Assembly (NCBI GenBank): GCA_036387415.1
Contig: DASVTU010000029.1
Span: forward strand, 124,001-188,000
Reading direction: 5' to 3'
DNA: 64,000 nucleotides
Source of the DNA: DASVTU01 sp036387415
GTDB lineage: Bacteria > Acidobacteriota > Blastocatellia > Pyrinomonadales > Pyrinomonadaceae
Under the pieces are notes generated by a model that was not told the origin of the DNA, searched no databases, and was given only the letters and a program-made list of their open reading frames with translations. A program made the translations under genes and the position numbers. Of the stretch, positions 42,907 to 51,144 are shown piece by piece; within the stretch, counting starts at the first letter, position 1, and each line of letters begins with the position of its first letter.

Positions 42907-44352
42907 TCAGTTTTTCTTTCGTTCGCTGCGATGACGTTCGACGATGCGGAGCGGGGAGGCGAAGAAATCAAACTCCTCGCGCAGACGGTTCTGCAAGTAA
43001 CGCTCGTAGGAAAAATGCAAACCCGCCTTGCCGCCTGCCGTGAAGACGATGAACTTCGGCGGTCGCACGCCGACCTGCGTCACGTACTGCACATGCAGAC
43101 GCGAGCGTCCGCCCTTGACGGGCGCGACGGCGGTCGGTGCGCGCGGACTTGCGACGGCACGCTCGAAAAACGCGTTGAGTTGCGAGGTGGAGATACGTCG
43201 ATTGCGTGCCTCGTTGGCGCGGACGGCGAGCGGCAGGATGTTTTGCACGCGTTGTCCGGTCAGTGCGGAAATCGTGACGACGGGTGCCCAGTCGAGAAAC
43301 TTCATCTTGTCGCGCAGGTTTCTTTCAAACTCGTAGGGCGTGCCCGTCTCTTTATTCTCCAACGCGTCCCACTTGTTGACGGCGATGATGATGGAACAAC
43401 CGGCGTCGAGCGCATAGCCCGCGATGTTGGCGTCGAGCGCGGCGACGCCCTCCGTCGCATCCACCACGACCACGGCCACGTCCGCGCGTTCCAGACTCCT
43501 GCGTGCCATCACGACCGAGAGTTTTTCCGCCATCTCCTGCGTCTTGCCCTTGCGACGAATCCCCGCCGTGTCAATCAGTCGAAACTTCTGACCGTCCTGC
43601 ACCAGCAACGTATCGACGGCATCACGCGTCGTCCCCGCGACGGGCGACACGATGACTCTATCCTCACCCAACACGCGATTCAACAGCGACGACTTGCCCA
43701 CGTTCGGGCGACCGACGATGGCGAGCCTGATTTCGCGCGTCGCCTTCGACGCTTCCCCATCCGACGTTTCTACAGCTTCGCTCTCATCCGTCGCCGCCGA
43801 CGCCAGAGGCTTGAGGCGCGCGACCACTTCGTCGAGCAATTCCGCGACGCCCTCTCCCTGCTCCGCCGAAATCGGAACCACGTCAGCGAAACCGAACGCG
43901 TGAAACTCGCCCGCGTCGGCTTCGAGTCGCACCACGTCTGTCTTGTTGGCGGCGACGAGCACGGGTTTGCCCGTCGTCCGCAAGAGTCGCGCCAGTTCCT
44001 CGTCAAGCGGCGTCACGCCCGCACGCGCGTCCACCACCCAGACCAGCACCTCCGCATCGTCGATGGCAAAACCCGCCTGCTTCAAAATGTTGGCGGGAAT
44101 CAACGCATCGTCGTCCGGCACGATGCCGCCCGTATCGACGATGGAGAAGCGTCGCCCGTTCCATTCCGACTCGCCGTAGATGCGGTCGCGCGTAATCCCC
44201 GGCTCGTCGCCGACGATAGAGCGTCGTTCGCCGACGAGTCGATTAAAGAGCGTCGATTTCCCGACGTTCGGACGACCCACCACCGCGACCAACGGCAACA
44301 CCACCCGCTCCGCCTCCACTCGCTCCGGCTTGTTCGTTTCCACTGTTTCCAT
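42907..44352 (-). CDS. der: ribosome biogenesis GTPase Der (EngA)
   Basis: 481 residues from the ATG at 44352 (METVETNKPERVEAERVVLP); the upstream open frame to 44553 is Arg/Ser-rich and not family-like. Two tandem G domains: GRPNVGKSTLFNRLVGERRS with ANKTDVV, and GRPNVGKSSLLNRVLGEDRV with AVNKWDAL. A C-terminal KH-like domain (VQYVTQVGVRPPKFIVFTAG) completes the Der architecture. An acidic insertion between the G domains (ATDESEAVETSDGEASKATR) is longer than usual. It matures the 50S subunit. Divergent from yraN. Confidence 0.95.
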   Translation of the reverse strand: METVETNKPERVEAERVVLPLVAVVGRPNVGKSTLFNRLVGERRSIVGDEPGITRDRIYGESEWNGRRFSIVDTGGIVPDDDALIPANILKQAGFAIDDAEVLVWVVDARAGVTPLDEELARLLRTTGKPVLVAANKTDVVRLEADAGEFHAFGFADVVPISAEQGEGVAELLDEVVARLKPLASAATDESEAVETSDGEASKATREIRLAIVGRPNVGKSSLLNRVLGEDRVIVSPVAGTTRDAVDTLLVQDGQKFRLIDTAGIRRKGKTQEMAEKLSVVMARRSLERADVAVVVVDATEGVAALDANIAGYALDAGCSIIIAVNKWDALENKETGTPYEFERNLRDKMKFLDWAPVVTISALTGQRVQNILPLAVRANEARNRRISTSQLNAFFERAVASPRAPTAVAPVKGGRSRLHVQYVTQVGVRPPKFIVFTAGGKAGLHFSYERYLQNRLREEFDFFASPLRIVERHRSERKKN

Positions 44353-44713
44353 AATCAATGCTTCACACCAAGATTCCGACCCCGACCACAACTCGCCCCG
44401 ACTGTAATTAAACGACTCACCGACGACGCCACACGCCGCATCGTCGCTCCGCATCTGCATTGACGAGCGCAGACACGCGACGACACGCGTCCGGCGTCGA
44501 AGTTTAACGTGCGCCCTCCCCGCCCGCAAGCAACGCCCTCTCCCGACGCCCACACCGACACGCGTCCGCCACCATCTCTCTCAACAAGAAACATCCCGCC
44601 CCGTCATGCCGCACGTCAAGCAGCGTCGCTCGCGTCAAGCGGCTTGCGCCTGCGCCCCTCCGGCGTTAGGCTTGCGCCCGAACTTCAAACGCTCCGACGG
44701 AGGACGCACGCAC
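44353..44713. other. 361-bp divergent promoter region, no gene
   Basis: This lies between the der and yraN starts. Both frames extend into it with basic, Arg-rich translations lacking ribosome sites. It must carry both promoters; none is a clear consensus match. The yraN ribosome site GGAGG is at 44699-44703. Confidence 0.4.
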
Positions 44714-45241
44714 ATGCGTTGGCCGCGTCTCATTCCCGAAAAATGGAAACTCGCCCGAACCCGCGACGATGCCACCGCCGCCGCAACAAGCGACGCACTC
44801 GCGCCGCATCTCGCGCTCGGCAGGCGCGGCGAAGATTTGGCGGCGCAACATCTCGTCCGCGCGGGTTACAACCTCGTCGCCGCAAACTTCAAAGCTGACA
44901 TCGGACGCAATCGTCGCGGCGCGTTGGTGCAAGCCGAGATTGACATCGTTGCCTACGAAGGCGCGACGCTCTGTTTCGTCGAAGTCAAAACCCGCGCCTC
45001 GGATTGGTTCACCGCGCCCGAATCCAACGTGGACAGACGCAAGCAACGACAGATTTCACGCGCCGCACGCGCCTACCGACGCATCTTCGACCTCCAACAT
45101 GCGCCCCATCGCTACGATGTCGTAACCGTCATTCTCCCGCCCGCTGACGACCACAACGACCCCGCGCCGTCTCCCCGTCTCAACCTCCTGAAAAATTTCT
45201 GGACGGACGACAAATTTCGCAAACGCCGATGGACGGAGTAG
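44714..45241 (+). CDS. YraN family (UPF0102) nuclease-like protein
   Basis: 175 residues from the ATG at 44714, which has GGAGG 10 nt upstream. LGRRGEDLAAQHLVRAGYNL starts the domain; AEIDIVAYEGATLCFVEVKT has the D-x(n)-ExK core of restriction-endonuclease-like folds, and KQRQISRAARAYRR closes it. Members have an endonuclease-like fold and unclear function in DNA metabolism or recombination. The N-terminal 30 residues and a C-terminal segment after PPADDHNDPAPSPR are specific to this protein. Confidence 0.87.
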   Translation: MRWPRLIPEKWKLARTRDDATAAATSDALAPHLALGRRGEDLAAQHLVRAGYNLVAANFKADIGRNRRGALVQAEIDIVAYEGATLCFVEVKTRASDWFTAPESNVDRRKQRQISRAARAYRRIFDLQHAPHRYDVVTVILPPADDHNDPAPSPRLNLLKNFWTDDKFRKRRWTE

Positions 45242-45446
45242 GAATTGCGGAATGCGGATTTCGGATTGCGGATTGGCAGAACAGGGATTCAGAAGCCAGA
45301 AGCCAGAATGAAAACCGGAGAGCAGTTAAGAACAACGCGTGCGAAGCAGTCGAGAGCGAAGCTCACCTAGCGCATCCACTCAACCATGCGTTTCTACTGA
45401 CTCCTGACTCCTTACTTTTCCATTCGCAATCTGCAATCCGTAATTG
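45242..45446. repeat. large composite repeat hairpin between convergent genes
   Basis: The outer arms are ATTGCGGAATGCGGATTTCG... and CGCAATCTGCAATCCGTAAT; inside them are a second unit type, AGAAGCCAGAAGCCAGAATG, and TGACTCCTGACTCCTTAC. About 60 bp of non-repetitive DNA lies at the tip. Two different unit types nested in one element are visible only here. It separates the yraN and PP2C stop codons. Confidence 0.7.
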
Positions 45447-45448
45447 AC

Positions 45449-48211
45449 TCACTTGGCTTTCATAACGACGAGTGTGAGGTCATCGTGCGGCGGCGTGTCG
45501 CGGCACCATTCGTGGATGGTGGCGACGATTTTTTCGGTCAACGCAGCGGCGCAGAGGTCTGCCGAGGCGACGACGAGGCGGCGCAATCTCTCTTCTCCAA
45601 ACTCCTCGCCCTGTGAGTTCAAGGCTTCCGTGATGCCGTCCGTGTAGGCGACGAGCACGTCGCCGTCTCGCATCTCGACCGTGCCCTGTTCGTATGTGAA
45701 ATGCTCGAAGAGGCCGATGACCGGGCCGCCCATCGTCAGCAATTCGGCGCACGCCTCCACGTCCACATCGTCCAAACCTGCGAGGGCTGCTGTCTTCTCG
45801 TCGTCTCCGTTGCCGAGTGCGACGGCGTGCGTCGTATTGCCGTCGCGCACGTTGTTCGCGCGAAACGACGTCGCCGCTATCCGTCGTCGCGTTTGTTCTG
45901 CGCGGACGAGCAACGGCGGATTGTGTCCCGCGTTGACGTAAGTCAAAAGCCTTTCGCGCACGTCGAACTGCGCGTAAAAGAAACTGGCGTAACTGGCCGA
46001 GCCGGTCGAGCGTTTGAGCAGTCGATTCATGGACGACACCAACTCGGTCGGGCACCCGCCGACGCCGTGCGCCTGACTACGCAACGACGCTTGCACCGTA
46101 GACATCAACAACGCCGCAGACATCCCCTTGCCCGCCACGTCGGCCACGGCGATGCCAACCTTTGCGCCATCGTCGAGCGTCAGGAAGTCGTAGTAGTCTC
46201 CGCCGACGCCGCGCGCCGGATGACAGACGCCCGCCAGTTCCAACGAAGCAAACTCCGGCGGTCGTGCGGGAAAGAGACGACGCTGCACTTCCGTCGCCAT
46301 CTCCAACTCACGCAGGAGACGTTCCTCCTCGACCTTGCGCCGGACGAGTTGCGAATTTTCCAGCGCCAACGCCATCTGCCACGCCACCGCCATCAACATC
46401 TGTCGGTCTTCGCGCGAGAACGGCAAATCGCCGAGACGCGGTCCCAGAGAAATCACGCCGAGCAGTTCATTCTTGGTCGCCACGGGCAACAGGAGCGCCG
46501 CGTTGATGCCTTGCAGCGTCTCGCTCTCGCCCTGCCGCGCATCACCGTCGCCGCGCGACGTATCTGCGACGAGCAAGGCGTGCGCCCACGAATGCGGGTC
46601 TTGAAAATCGACCGTGAGCGGCTGCGGAGATTCGCGCAGACGTTCCAACACGAAAGCGCCGCGCGGCAAAACTAATCCATCCTCCGCCGTCACCGTGACG
46701 CGCTCCTCCGCGATGTGGTGCGACGAAATCGCGCACGGGTAGTCGCCCGTCGCCTCGTCGCGCAGGAAGATGCTGACGTTCTCGGTCAGAAGTGCGTCCT
46801 GCATCTTGGTGCTGACGAGCGAAGTCATCTCGCGCGTGTCGGCCATCACGCGCAGAGCCTGTCCGAGTTCGGAGAGAATCTGCTGCGCGTTGTATGCGCG
46901 CCGGAAGAAGTGTCGGTCAATCGCCGGAGCGACGACGCGATGATGCAGATACGAAGTGACGTTCCACACCACCACCGACACCACGCCCGACACCACCCCG
47001 ATAACCAGCGGCGAAGGCCGCACGTAGCGAAACAGGTTATTGAGCAAGAACGTCAGCGCCAATCCCACCGTCGCGATTTCCACCACCTTCGAGCCGCGCG
47101 AAACGAACACGTAACGAATGCCGCGACGGATGATGAGCCGTATCGGTATCACTTGATGACGCACAATGGCGTAGGCAAACGACAGTGGAAACAGAACGAA
47201 CGCCACCACCGCCGCGACGCTCAACCAACGAAACACACTCTGGTTGATGGCGACGCGATTCGACAGCAGACCCAACCCCACCAACACGACGAGCGGCGCA
47301 AAACCCGCCAAACTCCCCGCCACCACCACGCGCAACTTCCGCCGCGACAGACGACTCGCCTGCCGATAGTTAACCAGCAACGACACGATGCCCGCGATGA
47401 CATAGAGCACGAACAGAATTGACACCAACAGATTCACCCACGGATGTCGCTGCACTGCATCGAAGATGGCGTCCGGCGCGCTAACGAGGATGTAGTTGAC
47501 CGCCGCGAAGTAAGGCACGGTCAAGAGCACGTTCGGCAGGTAGAGCGTCCATTCCAGACGCGGAAAGCGTCGCAGCAGCGGTGAGCGTTCGGGAAAGACG
47601 AGAAAGAAATGAAACAGTAGCGGCGCAAAAAACGTCGAAATCAAACCGCCCGTCACCATCACCCCGACGAGCCACGACGGATAGCCGCCAAACGGAAGAA
47701 ACTGACTCTCCGAAGGAATAAACGTGCCGAACATCAACGCCAGCAGCAACGCCTGTTTGTCGTACGGCTTGAGGATGAAGACTGCGAAACCCACCATCAA
47801 AAAGACCGCCGGAATCACGATGGTCAGCAGCACTCTCATCAACGAAGTGAACGGCGTCAAATTCCCCGTCCGCAACGCCACCTCACGCTCGTCCTCCGCG
47901 CGCCTGACCCTCAACGTGTACGTCGAACCCGGCTCCAAACCCAAAATCTCAAACGCCTGCCAGTAACTCTGCACCGCCCGCCCGTTAATCGCCACGATCT
48001 CATCATCCACACGCAACGCCTCGGCGGCAGCCCCCTCCGGCGCGACGTACTCCACCAACACACGCCCCTCCCGCTCCGTCATCAACCATCCCAGAGAACT
48101 CTGCCGCGCCCCCAGACTCTGATGCGAATTCGCCCCCGCATACACGAACATCACGACGAAAAACAATCCGCCGAGAATGAAACGCACACGCCTTGTCAAC
48201 AGAGTGTTCAT
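45449..48211 (-). CDS. PDZ - multi-helix membrane - GAF - PP2C (SpoIIE/RsbU) phosphatase
   Basis: 920 residues. One N-terminal helix (residues 11-28) is followed by a PDZ domain (REGRVLVEYVAPEGAAAEAL, DDEIVAINGRAVQSYWQAFE), about 8 membrane helices (120-425), a GAF-like domain (450-625), and a PP2C phosphatase domain (650-920) with AGVCHPARGVGGDYYDF, VGIAVADVAGKGMSAALLMS, YVNAGHNPPLLV and VLVAYTDGITEALNSQGEEF. Metal-binding Asp/Gly are present. Such enzymes dephosphorylate anti-anti-sigma factors, linking envelope signals to alternative sigma activity, but no STAS or kinase partner is nearby. The PDZ would lie outside and may sense periplasmic peptide. Confidence 0.88.
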   Translation of the reverse strand: MNTLLTRRVRFILGGLFFVVMFVYAGANSHQSLGARQSSLGWLMTEREGRVLVEYVAPEGAAAEALRVDDEIVAINGRAVQSYWQAFEILGLEPGSTYTLRVRRAEDEREVALRTGNLTPFTSLMRVLLTIVIPAVFLMVGFAVFILKPYDKQALLLALMFGTFIPSESQFLPFGGYPSWLVGVMVTGGLISTFFAPLLFHFFLVFPERSPLLRRFPRLEWTLYLPNVLLTVPYFAAVNYILVSAPDAIFDAVQRHPWVNLLVSILFVLYVIAGIVSLLVNYRQASRLSRRKLRVVVAGSLAGFAPLVVLVGLGLLSNRVAINQSVFRWLSVAAVVAFVLFPLSFAYAIVRHQVIPIRLIIRRGIRYVFVSRGSKVVEIATVGLALTFLLNNLFRYVRPSPLVIGVVSGVVSVVVWNVTSYLHHRVVAPAIDRHFFRRAYNAQQILSELGQALRVMADTREMTSLVSTKMQDALLTENVSIFLRDEATGDYPCAISSHHIAEERVTVTAEDGLVLPRGAFVLERLRESPQPLTVDFQDPHSWAHALLVADTSRGDGDARQGESETLQGINAALLLPVATKNELLGVISLGPRLGDLPFSREDRQMLMAVAWQMALALENSQLVRRKVEEERLLRELEMATEVQRRLFPARPPEFASLELAGVCHPARGVGGDYYDFLTLDDGAKVGIAVADVAGKGMSAALLMSTVQASLRSQAHGVGGCPTELVSSMNRLLKRSTGSASYASFFYAQFDVRERLLTYVNAGHNPPLLVRAEQTRRRIAATSFRANNVRDGNTTHAVALGNGDDEKTAALAGLDDVDVEACAELLTMGGPVIGLFEHFTYEQGTVEMRDGDVLVAYTDGITEALNSQGEEFGEERLRRLVVASADLCAAALTEKIVATIHEWCRDTPPHDDLTLVVMKAK

Positions 48212-48581
48212 TTGTTTCCAGAGCCTTCTATCGGCAACGTTTGGTCAACACGTTTCCGTCCCCTTCAAAAATTTTTCATCAACCAACGCCCCGCCAACAT
48301 TCATCACACCAACCGACCTTCCAACAGCCCATATTTCACCACCACCTATCAAGAGACGATTTCACCATCACTTATCAAAAGACATTTGCGCCTACCCACA
48401 TGCTTCTTCTATTTTACCTGCCCCATTCCATAAATGTTTCGAGAAAATCGCCTAACAACTTTCGCGAACATCACCCTCCGACTTTTCGTAAACGACCTAC
48501 CGCCTCCCCGATTTATTTATCTTCCCGCGCCCTCACACGCTGCAACCTCATCACCTCAAACAAACGATTTTTATCGCCCGC
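48212..48581. other. G-depleted, C/T/A-rich spacer without a gene
   Basis: In 48241-48540 only about 30 of 300 plus-strand bases are G, while C is very frequent (hand count). Plus frames are open because stops are rare in such composition, but they read Thr/Pro/His/Ser-rich and overlap in three frames without ribosome sites. On the minus strand this would be the G-rich leader of the PDZ-PP2C gene. Confidence 0.55.
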
Positions 48582-48609
48582 TTGACAATACGAGACGAAT
48601 CATTAAAAT
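48582..48609 (+). promoter_or_regulatory. strong sigma-70-type promoter of the tRNA-Gly/tRNA-Cys unit
   Basis: TTGACA, a 16-nt spacer and TAAAAT, ending 12 nt before the tRNA-Gly 5' end. No separate promoter is evident before tRNA-Cys. Confidence 0.75.
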
Positions 48610-48621
48610 TGATTTCACGAA

Positions 48622-48696
48622 GCGGGAGTAACTCAGTGGTAGAGTGCGACCTTGCCAAGGTCGAAGTCGCGAGTTCAAATCTCGTCTCCCGCTCCA
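48622..48696 (+). tRNA. tRNA-Gly (GCC)
   Basis: Cloverleaf with acceptor GCGGGAG/CTCCCGC, D arm AACTCAGTGGTAGAGT, anticodon stem CGACC/GGTCG around TTGCCAA (anticodon GCC), T arm GCGAGTTCAAATCTCGT, and encoded CCA at 48694-48696. Confidence 0.96.
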
Positions 48697-48704
48697 CAAG
48701 ATTC

Positions 48705-48791
48705 AAGGATGAAGGCGGAAGGATGAAGAACGAGAGCATCAGCTTTCAACCGCCACATTTAACTTCATCCTTCCGCCTTCCGCCTTCATCC
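48705..48791. repeat. hairpin of GGATGAAGGC-type repeats between two tRNAs
   Basis: The left arm AAGGATGAAGGCGGAAGGAT...GAAG and the right arm (reverse complement GGATGAAGGCGGAAGGCGGA...) match closely. The element occupies the tRNA-Gly to tRNA-Cys spacer, so it would be part of the primary tRNA transcript and could direct its cleavage. Confidence 0.8.
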
Positions 48792-48800
48792 ACGCCTTCA

Positions 48801-48875
<75 letters not shown>

Positions 48876-48892
48876 TTAGCATCAATAATTTA

Positions 48893-48916
48893 GGGCATCC
48901 AGAACGGATGCCCTTT
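48893..48916 (+). terminator. intrinsic terminator after tRNA-Cys
   Basis: GGGCATCC-AGAAC-GGATGCCC then TTTG: a perfect 8-bp stem. It stands 17 nt after the tRNA-Cys CCA. Its positional equivalent recurs after the tRNA remnant at 53070. Confidence 0.8.
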
Positions 48917-49051
48917 GTCGTTCGGTCAGCTAACGATGTGCCAAAGTAGAGGGCGTCGTGTTGAGTGAATTGTTGTGCGGTGTGATTAGCTTGGAAGCAA
49001 TTTCTGTAAAGAATCATGCCCGTTTAGGCAATCGCACGACAGATATTTTCC

Positions 49052-49080
49052 TTGACAAACGATGGAGCCAGACGTATAAG
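49052..49080 (+). promoter_or_regulatory. near-consensus sigma-70 promoter of the island genes
   Basis: TTGACA, a 17-nt spacer and TATAAG. Transcription from about 49087 would leave a 140-nt leader before the NHL gene, whose AAGGAGG lies about 11 nt from its ATG. Confidence 0.75.
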
Positions 49081-49228
49081 GCACGCATCATTGTTCTTCC
49101 TTTACCAATTTTATCTGAATTTATTCTAGCCCCTTCACCTTACAACACAGCTTCCTGACGACCTCGTTCTGCGTAAACAGAGCAGAGTACCTTTCAACAC
49201 CACTCGATTGAAGGAGGTGTAGTCACCA

Positions 49229-50464
49229 ATGCGTTCAAGAAAGTTTGCCGTCTTGTCGATCGCGGCCATTACGACCGTGTTCTTTTTGCTCCTCTCAGGC
49301 GTGGGGGCATCATTCTTTTCAGCCTACACGCATTCAGCCGTTCACGTCACAGAAGTTCAGGTATTTGCGTCTTACCAGTTCAACACCCTGAAGAATCCGA
49401 CAAGCCTGCTGTGGCTCGAAGTGCAGCAGCACAACGCGCCGAGCAAGTATGTTCTCTACATCGCCGACTCGCGCAATCACGTTATCCGTTCTTTCAAACC
49501 CGACCTCGGCCAACTCAGCGTCGTTGCCGGCACGTTAGACACTTCCGGTTACGTCAACGGGAGCGCGACGTCCGCGAAATTCAATTACCCGGTTGGCCTC
49601 TCCGGGGAGAGAAGGGTCTGGGGTGGGCAGACTGGTTGTAATCAGTGGTGGAATGCCACCTGCATCTCGCCGCAGATAAGCGTCTACACCACACATGTCC
49701 TGCACATCAACGACTCCCAGAATTACGTCGTACGGAAGTTGTGCACGGGCACCCAACACCAAAACTCCGGCGATTGCACGGGGCAGATGGGGATGGTTTC
49801 GACTATCGGCGGCAGCCACACCAAAGGCTACACCAACGGTACGGCGAGTTCGGCCAGTTTCTCTGCCCTCGCCGGACACAGCGACATCGGTGGTGCCTGT
49901 TACATCAACGACGCGGAAAATCATTGCATCCGCGCCGAAGACTCGTCGGGCAATGTCACCACGTACGCGGGGACGGCCTACGCCGGTTATGTTAACGGCT
50001 ACAGGACGGCAGCCCGATTCAATGTGCCGACGAAAGTGATATCAGATTCATCGGGCAATATGATTGTCGCGGATGTCGGCAACAACGCTATCAGGAAGAT
50101 TGACACTTCAGGCTACGTCACGACGGTCGGCGGACAAGGCCCAACCGCGCCCGGTTACGTGAACGGCCCTGGTTATGCCGCCAAGTTCTTTAGACCGACC
50201 TCGATTGTCCAGTCGGGCAGCGACACTTACGTCGCAGATTCCTTCAACAACTGCATCCGTAAGATCGACAGTTCCGGCAACGTCTCGACATACGCAGGCT
50301 CGACCGAGGCCGGACTGGTGAACGGTTCACTCTCGCAGGCGAGATTCAACATGCCCACCGATCTGGTCATACTCAACGGGTTCATGTACATCGCCGACAG
50401 CGCGAACAACGCGATTCGCGTCATCAACATGAGCACCGGCACCGTGTCGAACTACATCACTTAG
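49229..50464 (+). CDS. secreted NHL-repeat beta-propeller protein
   Basis: 411 residues. A signal peptide (FAVLSIAAITTVFFLLLSGV) is followed by propeller blades marked by a recurrent GYVNG-x(4)-AKFNxP motif: GYVNGSATSAKFNYPVGLSG, GYTNGTASSASFSALAG, GYVNGYRTAARFNVPTK, GYVNGPGYAAKFFRPTS and GLVNGSLSQARFNMPTDL, each followed by YIAD-x(3)-N-x-IR-like strands. The second and third blades carry several Cys (GCNQWWNATC, CTGTQHQNSGDC, GACYIND...HCI), likely disulphides outside the cytoplasm. NHL propellers bind ligands or have lyase-like activities; the role is unknown. First gene of the tRNA-Cys island. Confidence 0.83.
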   Translation: MRSRKFAVLSIAAITTVFFLLLSGVGASFFSAYTHSAVHVTEVQVFASYQFNTLKNPTSLLWLEVQQHNAPSKYVLYIADSRNHVIRSFKPDLGQLSVVAGTLDTSGYVNGSATSAKFNYPVGLSGERRVWGGQTGCNQWWNATCISPQISVYTTHVLHINDSQNYVVRKLCTGTQHQNSGDCTGQMGMVSTIGGSHTKGYTNGTASSASFSALAGHSDIGGACYINDAENHCIRAEDSSGNVTTYAGTAYAGYVNGYRTAARFNVPTKVISDSSGNMIVADVGNNAIRKIDTSGYVTTVGGQGPTAPGYVNGPGYAAKFFRPTSIVQSGSDTYVADSFNNCIRKIDSSGNVSTYAGSTEAGLVNGSLSQARFNMPTDLVILNGFMYIADSANNAIRVINMSTGTVSNYIT

Positions 50465-50489
50465 CTGTGTGACTGAAGGGAGGATAGTC

Positions 50490-50897
50490 ATGTCGCAATC
50501 CCGCTTGAATCCGAGAGTCGTCGCCCGACGCGCATTACTCGCATCATTAGCTCTAGTAGTCACTTTCTTCAACAGCAGTTGTATTCAGCAACCAGCCGCT
50601 CCAAGCAGAGGCATCAGGATGGAGACGTATCGTGGGCCGCGCGGCGGCGCGCGTGTGCCGGAGCCTTTCGTCCCCGTTCTGGGCTATGTGTACAATGATT
50701 TCGGTCCCGGCCCCGGCGATGTAGATGCCTTCATGGACGAGACTGATTTCGATGGCGTTCACGACGAACCGGACGCAAAGACTAACGCCGAGTGGCAGCT
50801 TCAGGCCGGGCCGAAAGGGCCGTGCTTACCGGGCTTCGCTCTTGTCATCGTACCTATCAACGAATTAGAGATTGTCAGGTTTACCTGCTACCTCTAG
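50490..50897 (+). CDS. small exported lipoprotein-like protein, unknown function
   Basis: 135 residues from the ATG at 50490, which has GGGAGG 7 nt upstream; the frame is open 7 codons further up. ARRALLASLALVVTFFNSSC is a signal with a weak lipobox around Cys31. The mature part holds GPRGGARVPEPFVPV and GPGPGDVDAFMDETDFDGVH, then AGPKGPCLPGFALVIVPINE and a terminal FTCYL, with two further Cys near the C-terminus. No family recognised. It lies 25 bp after the NHL gene and is probably co-transcribed. Confidence 0.62.
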   Translation: MSQSRLNPRVVARRALLASLALVVTFFNSSCIQQPAAPSRGIRMETYRGPRGGARVPEPFVPVLGYVYNDFGPGPGDVDAFMDETDFDGVHDEPDAKTNAEWQLQAGPKGPCLPGFALVIVPINELEIVRFTCYL

Positions 50898-50981
50898 TCG
50901 CAACGCCACCGACGCGATTGATGTGTCGTGTGTCAGCAGGGGCGAGGCGCGAGGTTGTTCGGCCTCGTCCGTTGCGCTCGC

Positions 50982-51013
50982 GTGGTAGCCGGATGGTAAA
51001 GCACCCGGCTACC
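50982..51013. repeat. inverted repeat between island genes
   Basis: TGGTAGCCGG and CCGGCTACCA form a perfect 10-bp stem with a 12-nt loop. No T-run follows on either strand. It may terminate or process the transcript between the small lipoprotein-like gene and the PD40 gene. Confidence 0.5.
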
Positions 51014-51144
51014 ATCACACCTGTGATTTACGTCCAACGCTTATGCCGTACGCCGTCTGTAGACATTTGCTGGCCGATAGCCAGATGCACTCACCTCAGA
51101 AGTGGAAATCTCAAATTGTATGTTTCAGCCGGGAGGCCGTCTGA

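Noticed and set aside
42868..44463. 531-codon plus-strand frame opposite der
   Set aside because: Complementary to the whole of der; no family resemblance and no ribosome site.
44353..44553. N-terminal extension of der
   Set aside because: Arg/Cys/Ser-rich, not found in Der proteins; the ATG at 44352 starts just before the G1 domain.
48122..48631. Several overlapping plus-strand frames in the spacer before tRNA-Gly
   Set aside because: Open in three frames because the strand is almost free of G; Pro/Thr/Ser/His translations without ribosome sites.
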